From an uncultured Acholeplasmatales bacterium (lineage in GTDB: Bacteria; Bacillota_I; Bacilli_A; ML615J-28; CAG-698): DNA of 17,642 bases. Numbering within the stretch: the stretch's first letter is position 1; every line of letters starts with the position of its first letter. The position numbers and the translations under genes are program-made. The notes under the pieces are model-generated. The model searched no databases and was not told the origin of the DNA. It worked only from the letters and a program-made list of their open reading frames with translations. This document shows positions 6,313 to 14,878 of the stretch, piece after piece. Location of the stretch: the NCBI GenBank assembly GCA_937877075.1, contig CALEGD010000038.1, positions 1 through 17,642 of the forward strand, in the 5' to 3' direction.

Positions 6313-6918
6313 ATGAAAAGAAGTTTATTGAACGAGCAAATCCGCTCTATGGTTTTTGCTGCAATTCTGATTGCTTTAATTTTATTAATGACTTTTGTTC
6401 CTCAGCTGGGATATATTACGATCAATGCCGTTCCGATTACCATCATTCACATTCCTGTCATAATCGGTGGAATTATTTTAGGCAGAAAGTACGGATTAAT
6501 TTTAGGTATTATTTTTGGCCTCGGGTCGATGACGAGAAGTTTTATGGAATATACTCTCTATGCCCCCTTTACAAATCCCCTGCTTTCTGTACTTCCAAGA
6601 GCCTTTATCGGACTTATCGCATTTGATATCCAATCCTATCTAACAAAGCTCTTCAAAAAAGAAAAACTTGCTGTTCCCTTCACATTAGGATTAATGACTT
6701 TGATACATTCACTTATTGTTCTTCCTTTATTATATTGGTTTGGAACAACCGGACTTTTCTTCTTTAACGATGAATTTGTTTTTGGAGTTACTTCAGGTCT
6801 TTTTACTTTTATTTGGGGGGTCTTTGTTGCAAATTCTTTATTGGAAATTTTGCTTGCTATTTTGATCGGCAGTCCGATTATCTATGTACTTAAAATTATT
6901 CAAGAATCAGAAAAATAA
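6313..6918 (+). CDS. ECF transporter S component (vitamin uptake, substrate unknown)
   Basis: A 201-residue integral membrane protein with about six hydrophobic segments (near 13-33, 40-57, 60-75, 90-108, 122-140 and 155-195). The segment I-N-A-V-P-I-T-I-I-H-I-P-V-I-I-G-G-I (about 36-53), then G-R-K-Y-G-L-I-L-G-I-I-F-G-L (about 56-69), is typical of the substrate-binding S subunits of energy-coupling-factor transporters (ECF_trnsprt family). Such proteins pair with a shared EcfA/A'/T module encoded elsewhere to import vitamins at very low concentrations. The overall pattern is nearest to pantothenate-type S proteins, but I cannot assign the ligand. AAGGAG (6298-6303) precedes ATG 6313. It is monocistronic, with a terminator overlapping its stop. 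Confidence 0.8.
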   Translation: MKRSLLNEQIRSMVFAAILIALILLMTFVPQLGYITINAVPITIIHIPVIIGGIILGRKYGLILGIIFGLGSMTRSFMEYTLYAPFTNPLLSVLPRAFIGLIAFDIQSYLTKLFKKEKLAVPFTLGLMTLIHSLIVLPLLYWFGTTGLFFFNDEFVFGVTSGLFTFIWGVFVANSLLEILLAILIGSPIIYVLKIIQESEK

Positions 6919-6944
6919 GCCATTTTAGCTTATTTTATTTTTTT
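6912..6944 (+). terminator. Terminator after the ECF-type gene
   Basis: AAAATAAGC (6912-6920) pairs with GCTTATTTT (6928-6936) over a 7-nt loop, followed by A and seven T (6938-6944). The left arm contains the stop codon of the gene. Confidence 0.8.
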
Positions 6945-6957
6945 CTCAAGCTTTTTA

Positions 6958-6966
6958 TGATATAAT
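6958..6966 (+). promoter_or_regulatory. Extended -10 promoter of the oxidoreductase gene
   Basis: TGATATAAT is a perfect TG-n-TATAAT extended -10 element. No good -35 is present 17 nt upstream, as is common for this promoter class. The transcript would start about 6973, just before the AAAGGGGG binding site (6976-6983). Confidence 0.65.
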
Positions 6967-6989
6967 CATTATTATAAAGGGGGAAAATT

Positions 6990-8228
6990 ATGGAGAAAAT
7001 TAAAATAGCTATTCTCGGATTTGGTCAACGTGGTTTTGTTTATGCCAATATTATCAAAGAATTTCCGGAAGAGATGGAACTAGTTTCCGTATGTGAGATT
7101 AATCCTCTTAAAAAACCTTTAATTATGAATCTTTTTCAGATTCAAGAAGAAAATTATTTTACCGATTATCGGGAAATGTTTGAAAGAGGAAAAATAGCCG
7201 ATATTCTGGTGATTGCCACAATGGATCAAGACCATTACGAACAAGCACTTGCTGCACTTGATCTCGGATATGATTTATTATTAGAAAAACCGATTGCAAC
7301 TAAAAGGGACGAAATACTCGCGATCCGCAATAAAGCAAATAACTTAAAGAGACGGGTTGCCATCGCCCATGTATTAAGATATACTGCTTTCTATCAAAAG
7401 ATCAAAGAAATGATTAAAGAAGAAAGACTAGGAAATATCACAACCATTTCCCAAACTGAACATGTCGGTTACTTTCATTATGCCCATAGTTATGTGCGTG
7501 GTAATTGGCGAAAAACTGAAAATAGTGCTCCGATGATACTGGCGAAAAGCTGTCATGACTTGGATATTATTCGTTGGTTGCTTGATAAGAAATACCTTGC
7601 CCTCTCATCCTTTGGAACACTATCTCATTTTAAAAGTGAATATGCTCCGGAAGGCAGTGAAAAATATTGTTATAAATGCCAGATTGACTGTCCTTTTAAT
7701 GCCCTGGATTTCTATAAAAAGAATCCGCTTTGGATGATGATTTTCTCACTGGACCCAGACCCAGAAAAAGTCTTAGCCGATGAAAATCTTAGTTATTCAA
7801 GATGTGTTTACCAAAGTGATAATGATGTTGTTAGCCATCAGGTTGTAAACTTACTCTTTGAGGACGGTATTAATGCCTCCTTTGTTATGACGGCCTTTTC
7901 TAATGAAACTCATCGCAGTATCAAGATTCACGGAACAAAAGCCGAATTAGAGGGTGATCTTGAGAAAAAAGAGATTATCTTAAAAACTTATGGTAAGGAA
8001 CAGGAAATTATTGATATCAGTAAAATCACCGATGATTTCTCCTATCATGCAGGCGGTGATAAACAGATGCTTTTAGACTTTGTTCGGAAGGTCAGAAAGT
8101 CGGAAAAAGTTTCGGGTTTAACTGATATTAATAATGCCGTTGAAAGTCATTTTATGGCTTTAGATGCTGAGGATTCACGGCTTCTTGAAGGAAAACTAAT
8201 ACCTAGTTCGTATCTTAAGACCTTATAA
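6990..8228 (+). CDS. Gfo/Idh/MocA family NAD(P)-dependent oxidoreductase
   Basis: A 412-residue cytoplasmic dehydrogenase. The N-terminal Rossmann fold has the nucleotide-binding loop GFGQRG at 10-15 and the family motif EKP at 99-101. The catalytic segment K186-S-C-H-D-L-D-I (186-193) carries the usual lysine/histidine pair. The C-terminal part is the alpha/beta substrate domain. It has a C-x2-C-x3-C cluster (C227, C230, C234, followed by P-F) and a further C near 273. Several relatives acting on sugars or inositols have a similar insert, which may bind a metal. The substrate is unknown, since no sugar transporter or kinase gene is adjacent. The strong binding site AAAGGGGG lies 6 nt upstream. 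The gene is monocistronic between a promoter and a terminator. Confidence 0.9.
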   Translation: MEKIKIAILGFGQRGFVYANIIKEFPEEMELVSVCEINPLKKPLIMNLFQIQEENYFTDYREMFERGKIADILVIATMDQDHYEQALAALDLGYDLLLEKPIATKRDEILAIRNKANNLKRRVAIAHVLRYTAFYQKIKEMIKEERLGNITTISQTEHVGYFHYAHSYVRGNWRKTENSAPMILAKSCHDLDIIRWLLDKKYLALSSFGTLSHFKSEYAPEGSEKYCYKCQIDCPFNALDFYKKNPLWMMIFSLDPDPEKVLADENLSYSRCVYQSDNDVVSHQVVNLLFEDGINASFVMTAFSNETHRSIKIHGTKAELEGDLEKKEIILKTYGKEQEIIDISKITDDFSYHAGGDKQMLLDFVRKVRKSEKVSGLTDINNAVESHFMALDAEDSRLLEGKLIPSSYLKTL

Positions 8229-8236
8229 ACTGATTT

Positions 8237-8264
8237 GAAGGGTAGGATTTTACCCTTCTCTTTT
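8237..8264 (+). terminator. Terminator after the oxidoreductase gene
   Basis: GAAGGGTA (8237-8244) pairs with TACCCTTC (8251-8258) around a 6-nt loop. It is followed by TCTTTT, a modest T-tract. Confidence 0.75.
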
Positions 8265-8271
8265 AATAATA

Positions 8272-8299
8272 ATTTCCGCTTAAAATGATTGACGGAAAT
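8272..8299. repeat. Inverted repeat just before the mutS promoter
   Basis: ATTTCCG (8272-8278) and CGGAAAT (8293-8299) form a 7-bp inverted repeat with a 14-nt spacer. It ends 1 nt before the -35 box of mutS, so it could be an operator. It could equally be part of a second weak hairpin behind the upstream terminator. No T-tract follows. Confidence 0.35.
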
Positions 8300-8300
8300 C

Positions 8301-8330
8301 TTGTAATATTTTAGAAAATTATGTTATAAT
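8301..8330 (+). promoter_or_regulatory. Promoter of the mutS-mutL-miaA operon
   Basis: TTGTAA (8301-8306), an 18-nt spacer, and TATAAT (8325-8330) preceded by TGT (8322-8324), giving a perfect extended -10. The transcript would start near 8337, only about 20 nt before the chosen mutS start. Confidence 0.7.
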
Positions 8331-8356
8331 TTAGAGAGTAGTAGATGGGTGAAAAT

Positions 8357-10921
8357 ATGTACGAAAATATCGACAAGATGAAATATACACCGATGATGAG
8401 ACAATATCTTGAAATAAAAGAGCAGCTTCCGGACACTTTAGTATTTTTTAGATTAGGTGATTTTTATGAACTTTTCTTTAACGATGCCATTGTGGCCTCA
8501 AAAGAATTAGAAATTGTTCTCACTGGAAGGGATGCCGGAACTAAGGAAAGAGTTCCGATGTGTGGGGTTCCTTATCATAGTGTCAGTTCTTATATTGATA
8601 AACTTACCGAAAAAAGTTATAAAATTGCGATTGTAGAACAAACCGAAGATCCCTCAGAAGCTAAGGGACTAGTTACCAGAGAAGTGGTACGGATTATTAC
8701 TCCGGGAACAGTTACTGAAGGGACGACCCTTGATGAGAAAGATAACAATTATTTAGTTTCTGTCTCTCAGGATAAGAATCGTTTTTTGCTTTCTTATTCC
8801 GATCTTTCGACCGGTGAGAATTATTTGACGAATCTCCCTTTAAATGATGATATTTTACTATCGGAGATCTTAAAACTTAAAACTAAAGAAGTTGTTATCG
8901 GTGATGATTTTAATTTAAAAATTTTAGCTTCTTTAAAGAATTTAACACCGATTACTTTTTCGATTGAAAATAATATTAATCCGCCCTCATATTTAAAAGG
9001 TTTAGCCGAAGACTTAGACAAAATGGAGGAAAAGAATTTCTTCCGCCTTTTAAACTATATCATCCGCACCCAAAAACGTGCTTTAGTTCATATGCAGAAG
9101 GTTATTAAATATGACAGTTCCGGGTTTTTGAAAATTGATTTGGCTTCGAGAAGAAATCTGGAATTGATTGAAACACTAAGGTTTCAAAACAAGAAGAACA
9201 CTCTTTTTAATATTCTGGATAAATGTATGACGGCCATGGGAAGTCGGTTTTTAAAAAAACAATTGATTTTTCCTTTGATTGATCGTGAAAAAATTGAAAA
9301 ACGTTATAATGTAATCGATCGGATGAAGAAGAAATTTTTGGAAACTGCTGATTTAAGAAAATCTTTGGAATCCGTTTATGATTTGGAAAGAATTGTCGGA
9401 AAAATTGCTTATGAAAGTGCAAATCCGAAAGATTTCCTTCAATTAAAGAAATCCTTAAGTATGCTTCCAAAAATAAGAAACTTAGTGGAAAAGATTAAAA
9501 TCGATGATTATTTTGATTTCTCGGTGGATTATGAAAAGATACTTAGTCTTCATGGTTTAGTTGAAAAAGCAATTTCTGAGGATGCCCCCTTTTCTCCAAA
9601 AGAAGGCGGTATTATTAAAGACGGCTATTCGGATGAACTTGATCGTCTTCGGAATATTAATTTCGAAAGTAAAGAATATTTGTTGGATTTAGAAGCCAGA
9701 GAACGTGAACGAACAGGTATTAAGAATCTGAAAGTTGGCTATAATCGTGTATTTGGCTATTATATTGAAGTAAGTAAAAGTAATAATAACCTGGTAAAGG
9801 AAGAATATAATTATATTCGAAAACAAACTTTAAGTAATTCTGAGCGTTTTATCACTCAGGAATTAAAGGAAAAAGAAGCCTCAATTTTACGGGCGGAAGA
9901 AAAGACTTTAACCCTAGAATATCAACTCTTTGTTTCCATCCGTGAGGAAGCTAAAAACTATACTCATGAACTCCAAGAACTTGGAAAAAAGATAGCAGAA
10001 CTAGATATGATTTCTTCCTTCTATTTAGTTGCAAATGAGAATAAATATGTGCGTCCAACTCTTTCTCTAGACCATAGTATCGAAATCAAAACTTCAAGAC
10101 ATCCGGTTATCGAAAAGTATAATGACGGATTCATCCCTAATGATTTAAGTATGACTCCGGAGGATTCGGTATTGCTTATTACCGGACCGAATATGAGCGG
10201 AAAATCAACTTATATGCGTCAAATTGCTTTAATTGCAATTATGGCTCAAATCGGTTCCTTTGTCAGTGCTCAAAGTGCCAAACTTCCGCTCTTTGATGCA
10301 ATCTTTACGAGAATCGGGGCCGCCGATGATATCGTCAGCGGTCAGTCAACCTTTATGGTTGAAATGAATGAAGTTAATAATGCTTTATCAAATGCTACCG
10401 AAAACTCTTTGATTCTTTTTGATGAAATCGGACGCGGAACCGCGACATTTGACGGAATGGCTCTTGCCCAGGCAATTATCGAATACATTCATGAAAAAAT
10501 ACATTGTAAGACACTTTTTTCGACCCATTATCATGAATTGACTTCTCTTGAAGATGATCTTCAAAATCTTAAGAATGTCCATGTCAGCGCCGAAGAAGTT
10601 CATGGTGAAATCGTCTTTATGCATAAAGTTTTAAAAGGTTCGGTTGATAAAAGCTATGGTATCAATGTCGCAAGACTGGCAAATCTTCCGCTTGATGTAA
10701 CTCTACGAGCCGAAGACCTCCTTCATAAACTAGAAGAGGGCAGGACCCATGACAAAAGTGCTTTTTCTCTAAAGAATTACCAACCACCCTTATTATTTGA
10801 TTCTAAAACGGAAAAAGAAGTTTTGGTTTTGGATAAAATAAAAACTCTTGATCTATTTCAAATGAGTCCGCTTGAGGCATTAAATCTTCTTGATGAATTA
10901 CAGAAAATAATAAAAAAGTAG
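8357..10921 (+). CDS. mutS: DNA mismatch repair protein MutS
   Basis: An 854-residue mismatch sensor that binds mispaired or looped DNA as a dimer and recruits MutL through ATP. The mismatch-reading motif F36-Y37-E38 has the same numbering as in E. coli, in the context RLGDFYELF. The core and clamp regions include VGYNRVFGYYIEVSK. The ATPase has Walker A GPNMSGKST at 610-618, Walker B/ABC motif DEIGRGT from 689, and STHYHEL downstream. The C-terminus (LDLFQMSPLEALNLLDEL) is the usual helical tail. ATG 8357 is preferred to the in-frame ATG 8345: it follows GGGTGA (8347-8352), matches usual MutS starts, and leaves a 20-nt leader instead of about 8. It is first in the operon, 9 nt before mutL. 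Confidence 0.97.
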   Translation: MYENIDKMKYTPMMRQYLEIKEQLPDTLVFFRLGDFYELFFNDAIVASKELEIVLTGRDAGTKERVPMCGVPYHSVSSYIDKLTEKSYKIAIVEQTEDPSEAKGLVTREVVRIITPGTVTEGTTLDEKDNNYLVSVSQDKNRFLLSYSDLSTGENYLTNLPLNDDILLSEILKLKTKEVVIGDDFNLKILASLKNLTPITFSIENNINPPSYLKGLAEDLDKMEEKNFFRLLNYIIRTQKRALVHMQKVIKYDSSGFLKIDLASRRNLELIETLRFQNKKNTLFNILDKCMTAMGSRFLKKQLIFPLIDREKIEKRYNVIDRMKKKFLETADLRKSLESVYDLERIVGKIAYESANPKDFLQLKKSLSMLPKIRNLVEKIKIDDYFDFSVDYEKILSLHGLVEKAISEDAPFSPKEGGIIKDGYSDELDRLRNINFESKEYLLDLEARERERTGIKNLKVGYNRVFGYYIEVSKSNNNLVKEEYNYIRKQTLSNSERFITQELKEKEASILRAEEKTLTLEYQLFVSIREEAKNYTHELQELGKKIAELDMISSFYLVANENKYVRPTLSLDHSIEIKTSRHPVIEKYNDGFIPNDLSMTPEDSVLLITGPNMSGKSTYMRQIALIAIMAQIGSFVSAQSAKLPLFDAIFTRIGAADDIVSGQSTFMVEMNEVNNALSNATENSLILFDEIGRGTATFDGMALAQAIIEYIHEKIHCKTLFSTHYHELTSLEDDLQNLKNVHVSAEEVHGEIVFMHKVLKGSVDKSYGINVARLANLPLDVTLRAEDLLHKLEEGRTHDKSAFSLKNYQPPLLFDSKTEKEVLVLDKIKTLDLFQMSPLEALNLLDELQKIIKK

Positions 10922-10930
10922 GTGTAATAA

Positions 10931-12784
10931 ATGGGTAAAATCCTAAAACTTGATCAGCATACCGCCAATCTGATTGCTGCCGGTGAAGTAATTGAAAGAG
11001 CAGCGTCGGTTGTAAAGGAATTGGTGGAAAATGCGATCGATGCTCAGGCAAAAAATATCAATATTGCCCTAACTGATGCCGGTCAATTCGAAATCATTGT
11101 TTCTGATGACGGCACTGGGATGGATGCCGTTGATGCCAGAATGTGCGTTCAACCACATGCGACCAGTAAAATTCGGAATGACCAAGACCTATTTCGAATT
11201 CGGACTCTCGGTTTTCGCGGTGAAGCTTTGCCATCTATTGTTGCTGTTTCCAATTTTCGTTTAAAAACCAGTATTGACGGAACAAAGGGTATCCTTTATT
11301 CTCTTAAAGGGGGAACCTTTGTCAGTGAAGCGGTAATCGCCTGCCCTCGGGGGACGGAAATCAGTGTTCGAAATCTCTTTTTCAACACTCCGGCTCGCCT
11401 TCAAAACCTTCAATCCCAGACTCAAGAACTTAGTCATATTGCAGAATACATTAATAAGGTGGCTCTTGCCCGTCCGGATATTGCCTTCAAACTGACCAAT
11501 AATGATAAACTACTCTTACAAACCTTCGGAAATGATAATTTATTAGAGGTTATCTCTCAAGTCTATGATGTTGATACTGCCAAGCATATGTTACCTTTCT
11601 TTGAAACAATCGGTTATTTTCAAGTTAGCGGTTATACTTCCGATTTGAATATTACCCGTGCTAATAAATCTCAGATTACCTTGATAGTAAATGACCGGGT
11701 TATTAAAAACACTTCCCTTTTAAATGCCATTATGGCCGGATATAAAGAAAAACTGGTTATCGGTAGATATCCGATTGTCATTTTAAAAATCATCGTTGAC
11801 CCGGCCTTAATTGATGTAAATATTCATCCGTCTAAACTAGAAGTTCGCTTTTCCAATGAAAATGAACTCTTAAATCTAGTAACCCATTCCATTATTTATG
11901 CTCTTCACGATTCGGATATGATAGTCGAGGTTGAAGAACAAAAGCCGATAATGAAAGAGGAATATCAAGAAAAGGATTATGAAGTAGAAGGGCCACCCGT
12001 ATTTATCAGTAATCAATTTGAAGATGAAGAATTGCTTCCCGATTTACCGCCACTTGATGATGAATTTGAAGAAGACTTGAGCGAACCGGATTATTATAGA
12101 CATGAGGATCTCTTTAAAGAAGAAGTAAAGTCGGTTCCTCTCCCTAGTTTTGACCAACAAGAATATAGTTTTATTGAAGAAGAGGAAGAAGTATCACGTC
12201 CGAAATTACCAAATATGTATTATATCGGTCAACTTCACGGCACTTATCTGCTTTTCCAAGATGAAGATAATTTTTATATGATTGACCAACATGCGGCTTA
12301 TGAACGGATTAATTATGAGAAGATCAGACGCGAACTTCAAAAAGATAAAGGTGTCAGTTATGAATTATTGATACCGATTAAACTTAATTATTCTATCTCC
12401 GAATCTTTACTGATTTCTGAAAAAATGGAAGATTTACGGAGAATCGGAATTGTGATTGAAGATTTCGGTGGCGGAACCTATACTGTCAGAGAAATCCCGA
12501 TTTGGATTCCAAAGGGGGTAGAAAGAGAGTTTGTAGAAGAAATTATTTATGCGGTCATTAAAAAAAGAAATGTTAACCGTTATGACTTTTTAGATTCCCT
12601 GGCCAAATCTCTGGCTTGTAAACGTTCAATCAAAGCTAATCAATTCTTAGATCGTAATGTCATTGAATATTTAATTAATGATTTAAGTCGCTGTGAAAAT
12701 CCTTATAACTGTCCTCACGGGCGACCGATAATAGTAAAATTCAAAAGCGCGGAAATTGAAAAATGGTTCCGGAGGATTGTTTGA
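10931..12784 (+). CDS. mutL: DNA mismatch repair protein MutL, endonuclease type
   Basis: A 617-residue partner of MutS. The GHKL ATPase shows E30 and N34 (VKELVENAIDA), DDGTGM near 58-63, and ATSKI followed by LGFRGEAL. The usual ERPASVVKE is ERAASVVKE here. An acidic linker covers about 335-430. The C-terminal domain has the metal-dependent nicking motif DQHAAYERINYE from D452 (DQHA-x2-E-x4-E), ACKRSIKA around C563, and CPHGRP at 594-599. It should therefore nick DNA itself, as in B. subtilis, and not rely on MutH and Dam methylation. AGGTG (10920-10924), overlapping the mutS stop, is its binding site. Its stop overlaps the miaA start as TGATG. Confidence 0.97.
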   Translation: MGKILKLDQHTANLIAAGEVIERAASVVKELVENAIDAQAKNINIALTDAGQFEIIVSDDGTGMDAVDARMCVQPHATSKIRNDQDLFRIRTLGFRGEALPSIVAVSNFRLKTSIDGTKGILYSLKGGTFVSEAVIACPRGTEISVRNLFFNTPARLQNLQSQTQELSHIAEYINKVALARPDIAFKLTNNDKLLLQTFGNDNLLEVISQVYDVDTAKHMLPFFETIGYFQVSGYTSDLNITRANKSQITLIVNDRVIKNTSLLNAIMAGYKEKLVIGRYPIVILKIIVDPALIDVNIHPSKLEVRFSNENELLNLVTHSIIYALHDSDMIVEVEEQKPIMKEEYQEKDYEVEGPPVFISNQFEDEELLPDLPPLDDEFEEDLSEPDYYRHEDLFKEEVKSVPLPSFDQQEYSFIEEEEEVSRPKLPNMYYIGQLHGTYLLFQDEDNFYMIDQHAAYERINYEKIRRELQKDKGVSYELLIPIKLNYSISESLLISEKMEDLRRIGIVIEDFGGGTYTVREIPIWIPKGVEREFVEEIIYAVIKKRNVNRYDFLDSLAKSLACKRSIKANQFLDRNVIEYLINDLSRCENPYNCPHGRPIIVKFKSAEIEKWFRRIV

Positions 12785-13692
12785 TGAAGAAGGTGATTGT
12801 CCTGACCGGACCGACCGCCGTCGGTAAGACCGCATTTTCTTTAATGATTGCCCAGGATTTAAAAACCGAAATCATCAATTGCGATGCTTCCCAATTTCGA
12901 AAAGGACTTAATATCGGTACCGCAAAAATCAATCTTGAAGAGATTGATATCACTCATCATTTAATTGATTTTCTGGATACGGAAGCGGAGTTTTCAATCA
13001 AGGATTTTCAGGAAATAGCAAGAAAAAAAATTTCAAATCTCCATAAACGCAGACTAATCCCGCTACTAGTCGGCGGATCTGGTTTATATATAAATGCTGT
13101 TTTAGGAGATTATAATCTGTCAATTCCGGAAAGAAATCCGAAACTTGAAAAACGCTACGAAGATCTTCAGAATATAGAGCTTCATCAAAAACTAGTAGCT
13201 ATAGATCCCGATACCGCTTTAAAAATCCATCCTAATAATAGAAGAAGAGTTTTGCGAGCTATTGAAGCCGCAGTTTCCGGTAAAAGGATCAGCGAAAATA
13301 AAAGCGGAAATAATCTTCTCTACGATGCCCTTATCATTTGTTTAACAACAGATCGAGAACTTTTATACCAAAGAATAAATGAAAGAGTGAGTATTATGAT
13401 TAAGGAGGGATGGCTTGATGAGGTAAGAACTTTGATGGAATCAGGAATCGACTTTCGAAAAGTCAAGGATATTGGCTACTTGGAACTGGCAAATTTCCTT
13501 AAAACCGGTGGGCCAATGGACGAAGTATTAGATGATATTCGTCGTCAGACCAGGAATTATGCGAAAAGGCAACTCACTTGGTTTAAGAATAAAATGGAAT
13601 GCAACTTTGTAACAGTTGATTATCAAAACCCTCAAAAAACAAAAAAACAAATAACAACAATAATTGATAGTTTTCTAGGAAAATTTCATTGA
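12784..13692 (+). CDS. miaA: tRNA dimethylallyltransferase MiaA
   Basis: A 302-residue enzyme that transfers an isopentenyl group to A37 of tRNAs reading codons beginning with U, improving reading-frame maintenance. The P-loop is GPTAVGKT at 9-16. The usual DSMQVYRGLDIGTAK appears as D34-A-S-Q-F-R-K-G-L-N-I-G-T-A-K, and GGTGLY appears as GGSGLY. The C-terminal RRQTRNYAKRQLTWF is intact. The start chosen is ATG 12784, not the upstream in-frame ATG 12763: GGAGG (12771-12775) sits 8 nt before it, the protein then begins MKKVIVLTGPTAVGKT as in the family, and the TGATG overlap with mutL implies coupling. The miaA position after mutL is common in bacteria. Confidence 0.97.
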   Translation: MKKVIVLTGPTAVGKTAFSLMIAQDLKTEIINCDASQFRKGLNIGTAKINLEEIDITHHLIDFLDTEAEFSIKDFQEIARKKISNLHKRRLIPLLVGGSGLYINAVLGDYNLSIPERNPKLEKRYEDLQNIELHQKLVAIDPDTALKIHPNNRRRVLRAIEAAVSGKRISENKSGNNLLYDALIICLTTDRELLYQRINERVSIMIKEGWLDEVRTLMESGIDFRKVKDIGYLELANFLKTGGPMDEVLDDIRRQTRNYAKRQLTWFKNKMECNFVTVDYQNPQKTKKQITTIIDSFLGKFH

Positions 13693-13717
13693 TTTAATCT
13701 TATTTTTTTGCTAGAAT
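13689..13717 (+). promoter_or_regulatory. Promoter of the Fic-like gene, overlapping the miaA stop
   Basis: TTGATT (13689-13694) overlaps the miaA stop codon. After a 17-nt spacer comes TAGAAT (13712-13717), preceded by TGC (13709-13711), giving an extended -10. Transcription would begin at about 13723-13725, so the coding region starts at or within about 10 nt of the transcript's 5' end. Confidence 0.65.
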
Positions 13718-13732
13718 ACTATAGTGGAAAAT

Positions 13733-14842
13733 ATGAATATTAACCCTCGCGTATTGATTAACAAAAAGACCGGGAAAATTTACTTTGATCGTTTTATACC
13801 TCGCCCTTTAAATGAAATTGAAAAAGAATTGGTTTTTGATATTGATTTAATCCATCTCCTTCATCGTGCCAGTAAATTTTTATTACATTTAAGTGCCTAT
13901 CTAAAAGACAATGATTTTTCCGTTTATATCCCTTTGTTCAGGAAGATTGAAGCCTATTATTCCTTACATGTTTCGTCCATCGAAATTGATCCGGTTGACA
14001 TTTTATCTGGAAATTCGAAGTTGCGAAGCCCTAATTTAGGTTTTTTTGAGTCATATCTGAAGGCTTCTGATTTTGCTTTAGAAAACTATCAGAATTTAAG
14101 TTTTATAGCTTTAAATGAGAAAATAAATGGCCTTTTGATTGAAGACTCGGCATGCAAATCCGGTAGTTTTCGGAAAACAAATTTTGTTAGTAACATTGTT
14201 CTCACTCCTGTTCATCCTAAAGATATTAAATGTTCTATGAATAAACTTTCTCTTTATTTTGAAGAAAATTCGAACCTGAGTTTTCTCATCAGAGCCGCCC
14301 TGATCTATTATCAATTCCTGGCAATCTCTCCTTTTCAGGTTGGAAATCATCGTCAGGTCAAAATTCTAATTTTAGTTTATTTTCATAAACAAAAGCTGTT
14401 TTACCAATTTCCTCTTTCTTTATCGAGATATTTCTGTCGTAATCTAAAAATATATTATGAGGCTTTGGTTGATGTTCGTTCCAAAGGTGATTACCTATCC
14501 TGGATAGAATTATTTTTGAAAGGGATTGAAAATACAGTAAGCCAAATTCTAAAGATGTTGGAAAAGATTATAGCCATTAAATATAAAAACCAAAAACTAA
14601 TTATGGAATCGAAGTATTCAAAGACGATTAAGAAAAATTTACTGCAACTACTCGATTATTTAGGGCTCAATCCGGTTGTAGAAATCAAAAATATCTGTTC
14701 GGATTTATCAAAATCTTATCCGACTGTTGCTTCAAGTATTGAAATCCTCCAAGAACTAAATATTATTTATTCTATGAATAGTAATCGTCGTAATCGCAGT
14801 TATGAATACCGAGAACATTTTCATGCCTTATTTGGTTTATAG
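13733..14842 (+). CDS. Catalytically degenerate Fic-family protein with winged-helix C-terminus
   Basis: A 369-residue protein with the layout of Fic AMP-transferases that carry an N-terminal Fic_N region: an EAYYSLHVSSIEID segment (E73-D86), then a Fic core, and a C-terminal winged-helix-like domain (about 300-369) ending R-N-R-S-Y-E-Y. The catalytic motif HPFxDGNGR reads S199-P-F-Q-V-G-N-H-R207. The histidine that activates the target hydroxyl, the acidic Mg-binding residue and the last glycine are all lost. The surrounding fold landmarks remain: YYQFLAI before, then LPLSLSRYF-like and KGDYLSWIELFLKG after. The inhibitory-helix S-x-I-E-G ends as SSIEID. AMP transfer is therefore unlikely; a regulatory role through the winged helix is an inference. 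GTG 13724 is an alternative start, at the predicted transcript 5' end. No frameshift is seen, so the reading frame is under some constraint or very recently decayed. Confidence 0.75.
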   Translation: MNINPRVLINKKTGKIYFDRFIPRPLNEIEKELVFDIDLIHLLHRASKFLLHLSAYLKDNDFSVYIPLFRKIEAYYSLHVSSIEIDPVDILSGNSKLRSPNLGFFESYLKASDFALENYQNLSFIALNEKINGLLIEDSACKSGSFRKTNFVSNIVLTPVHPKDIKCSMNKLSLYFEENSNLSFLIRAALIYYQFLAISPFQVGNHRQVKILILVYFHKQKLFYQFPLSLSRYFCRNLKIYYEALVDVRSKGDYLSWIELFLKGIENTVSQILKMLEKIIAIKYKNQKLIMESKYSKTIKKNLLQLLDYLGLNPVVEIKNICSDLSKSYPTVASSIEILQELNIIYSMNSNRRNRSYEYREHFHALFGL

Positions 14843-14850
14843 AAGAAGCT

Positions 14851-14878
14851 GACTGAGAATATCAGTCTTTTTCTTTTT
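14851..14878 (+). terminator. Terminator after the Fic-like gene
   Basis: GACTGA (14851-14856) pairs with TCAGTC (14862-14867) around GAATA, followed by TTTTTCTTTTT. It is a short stem with a strong T-tract. Confidence 0.75.
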
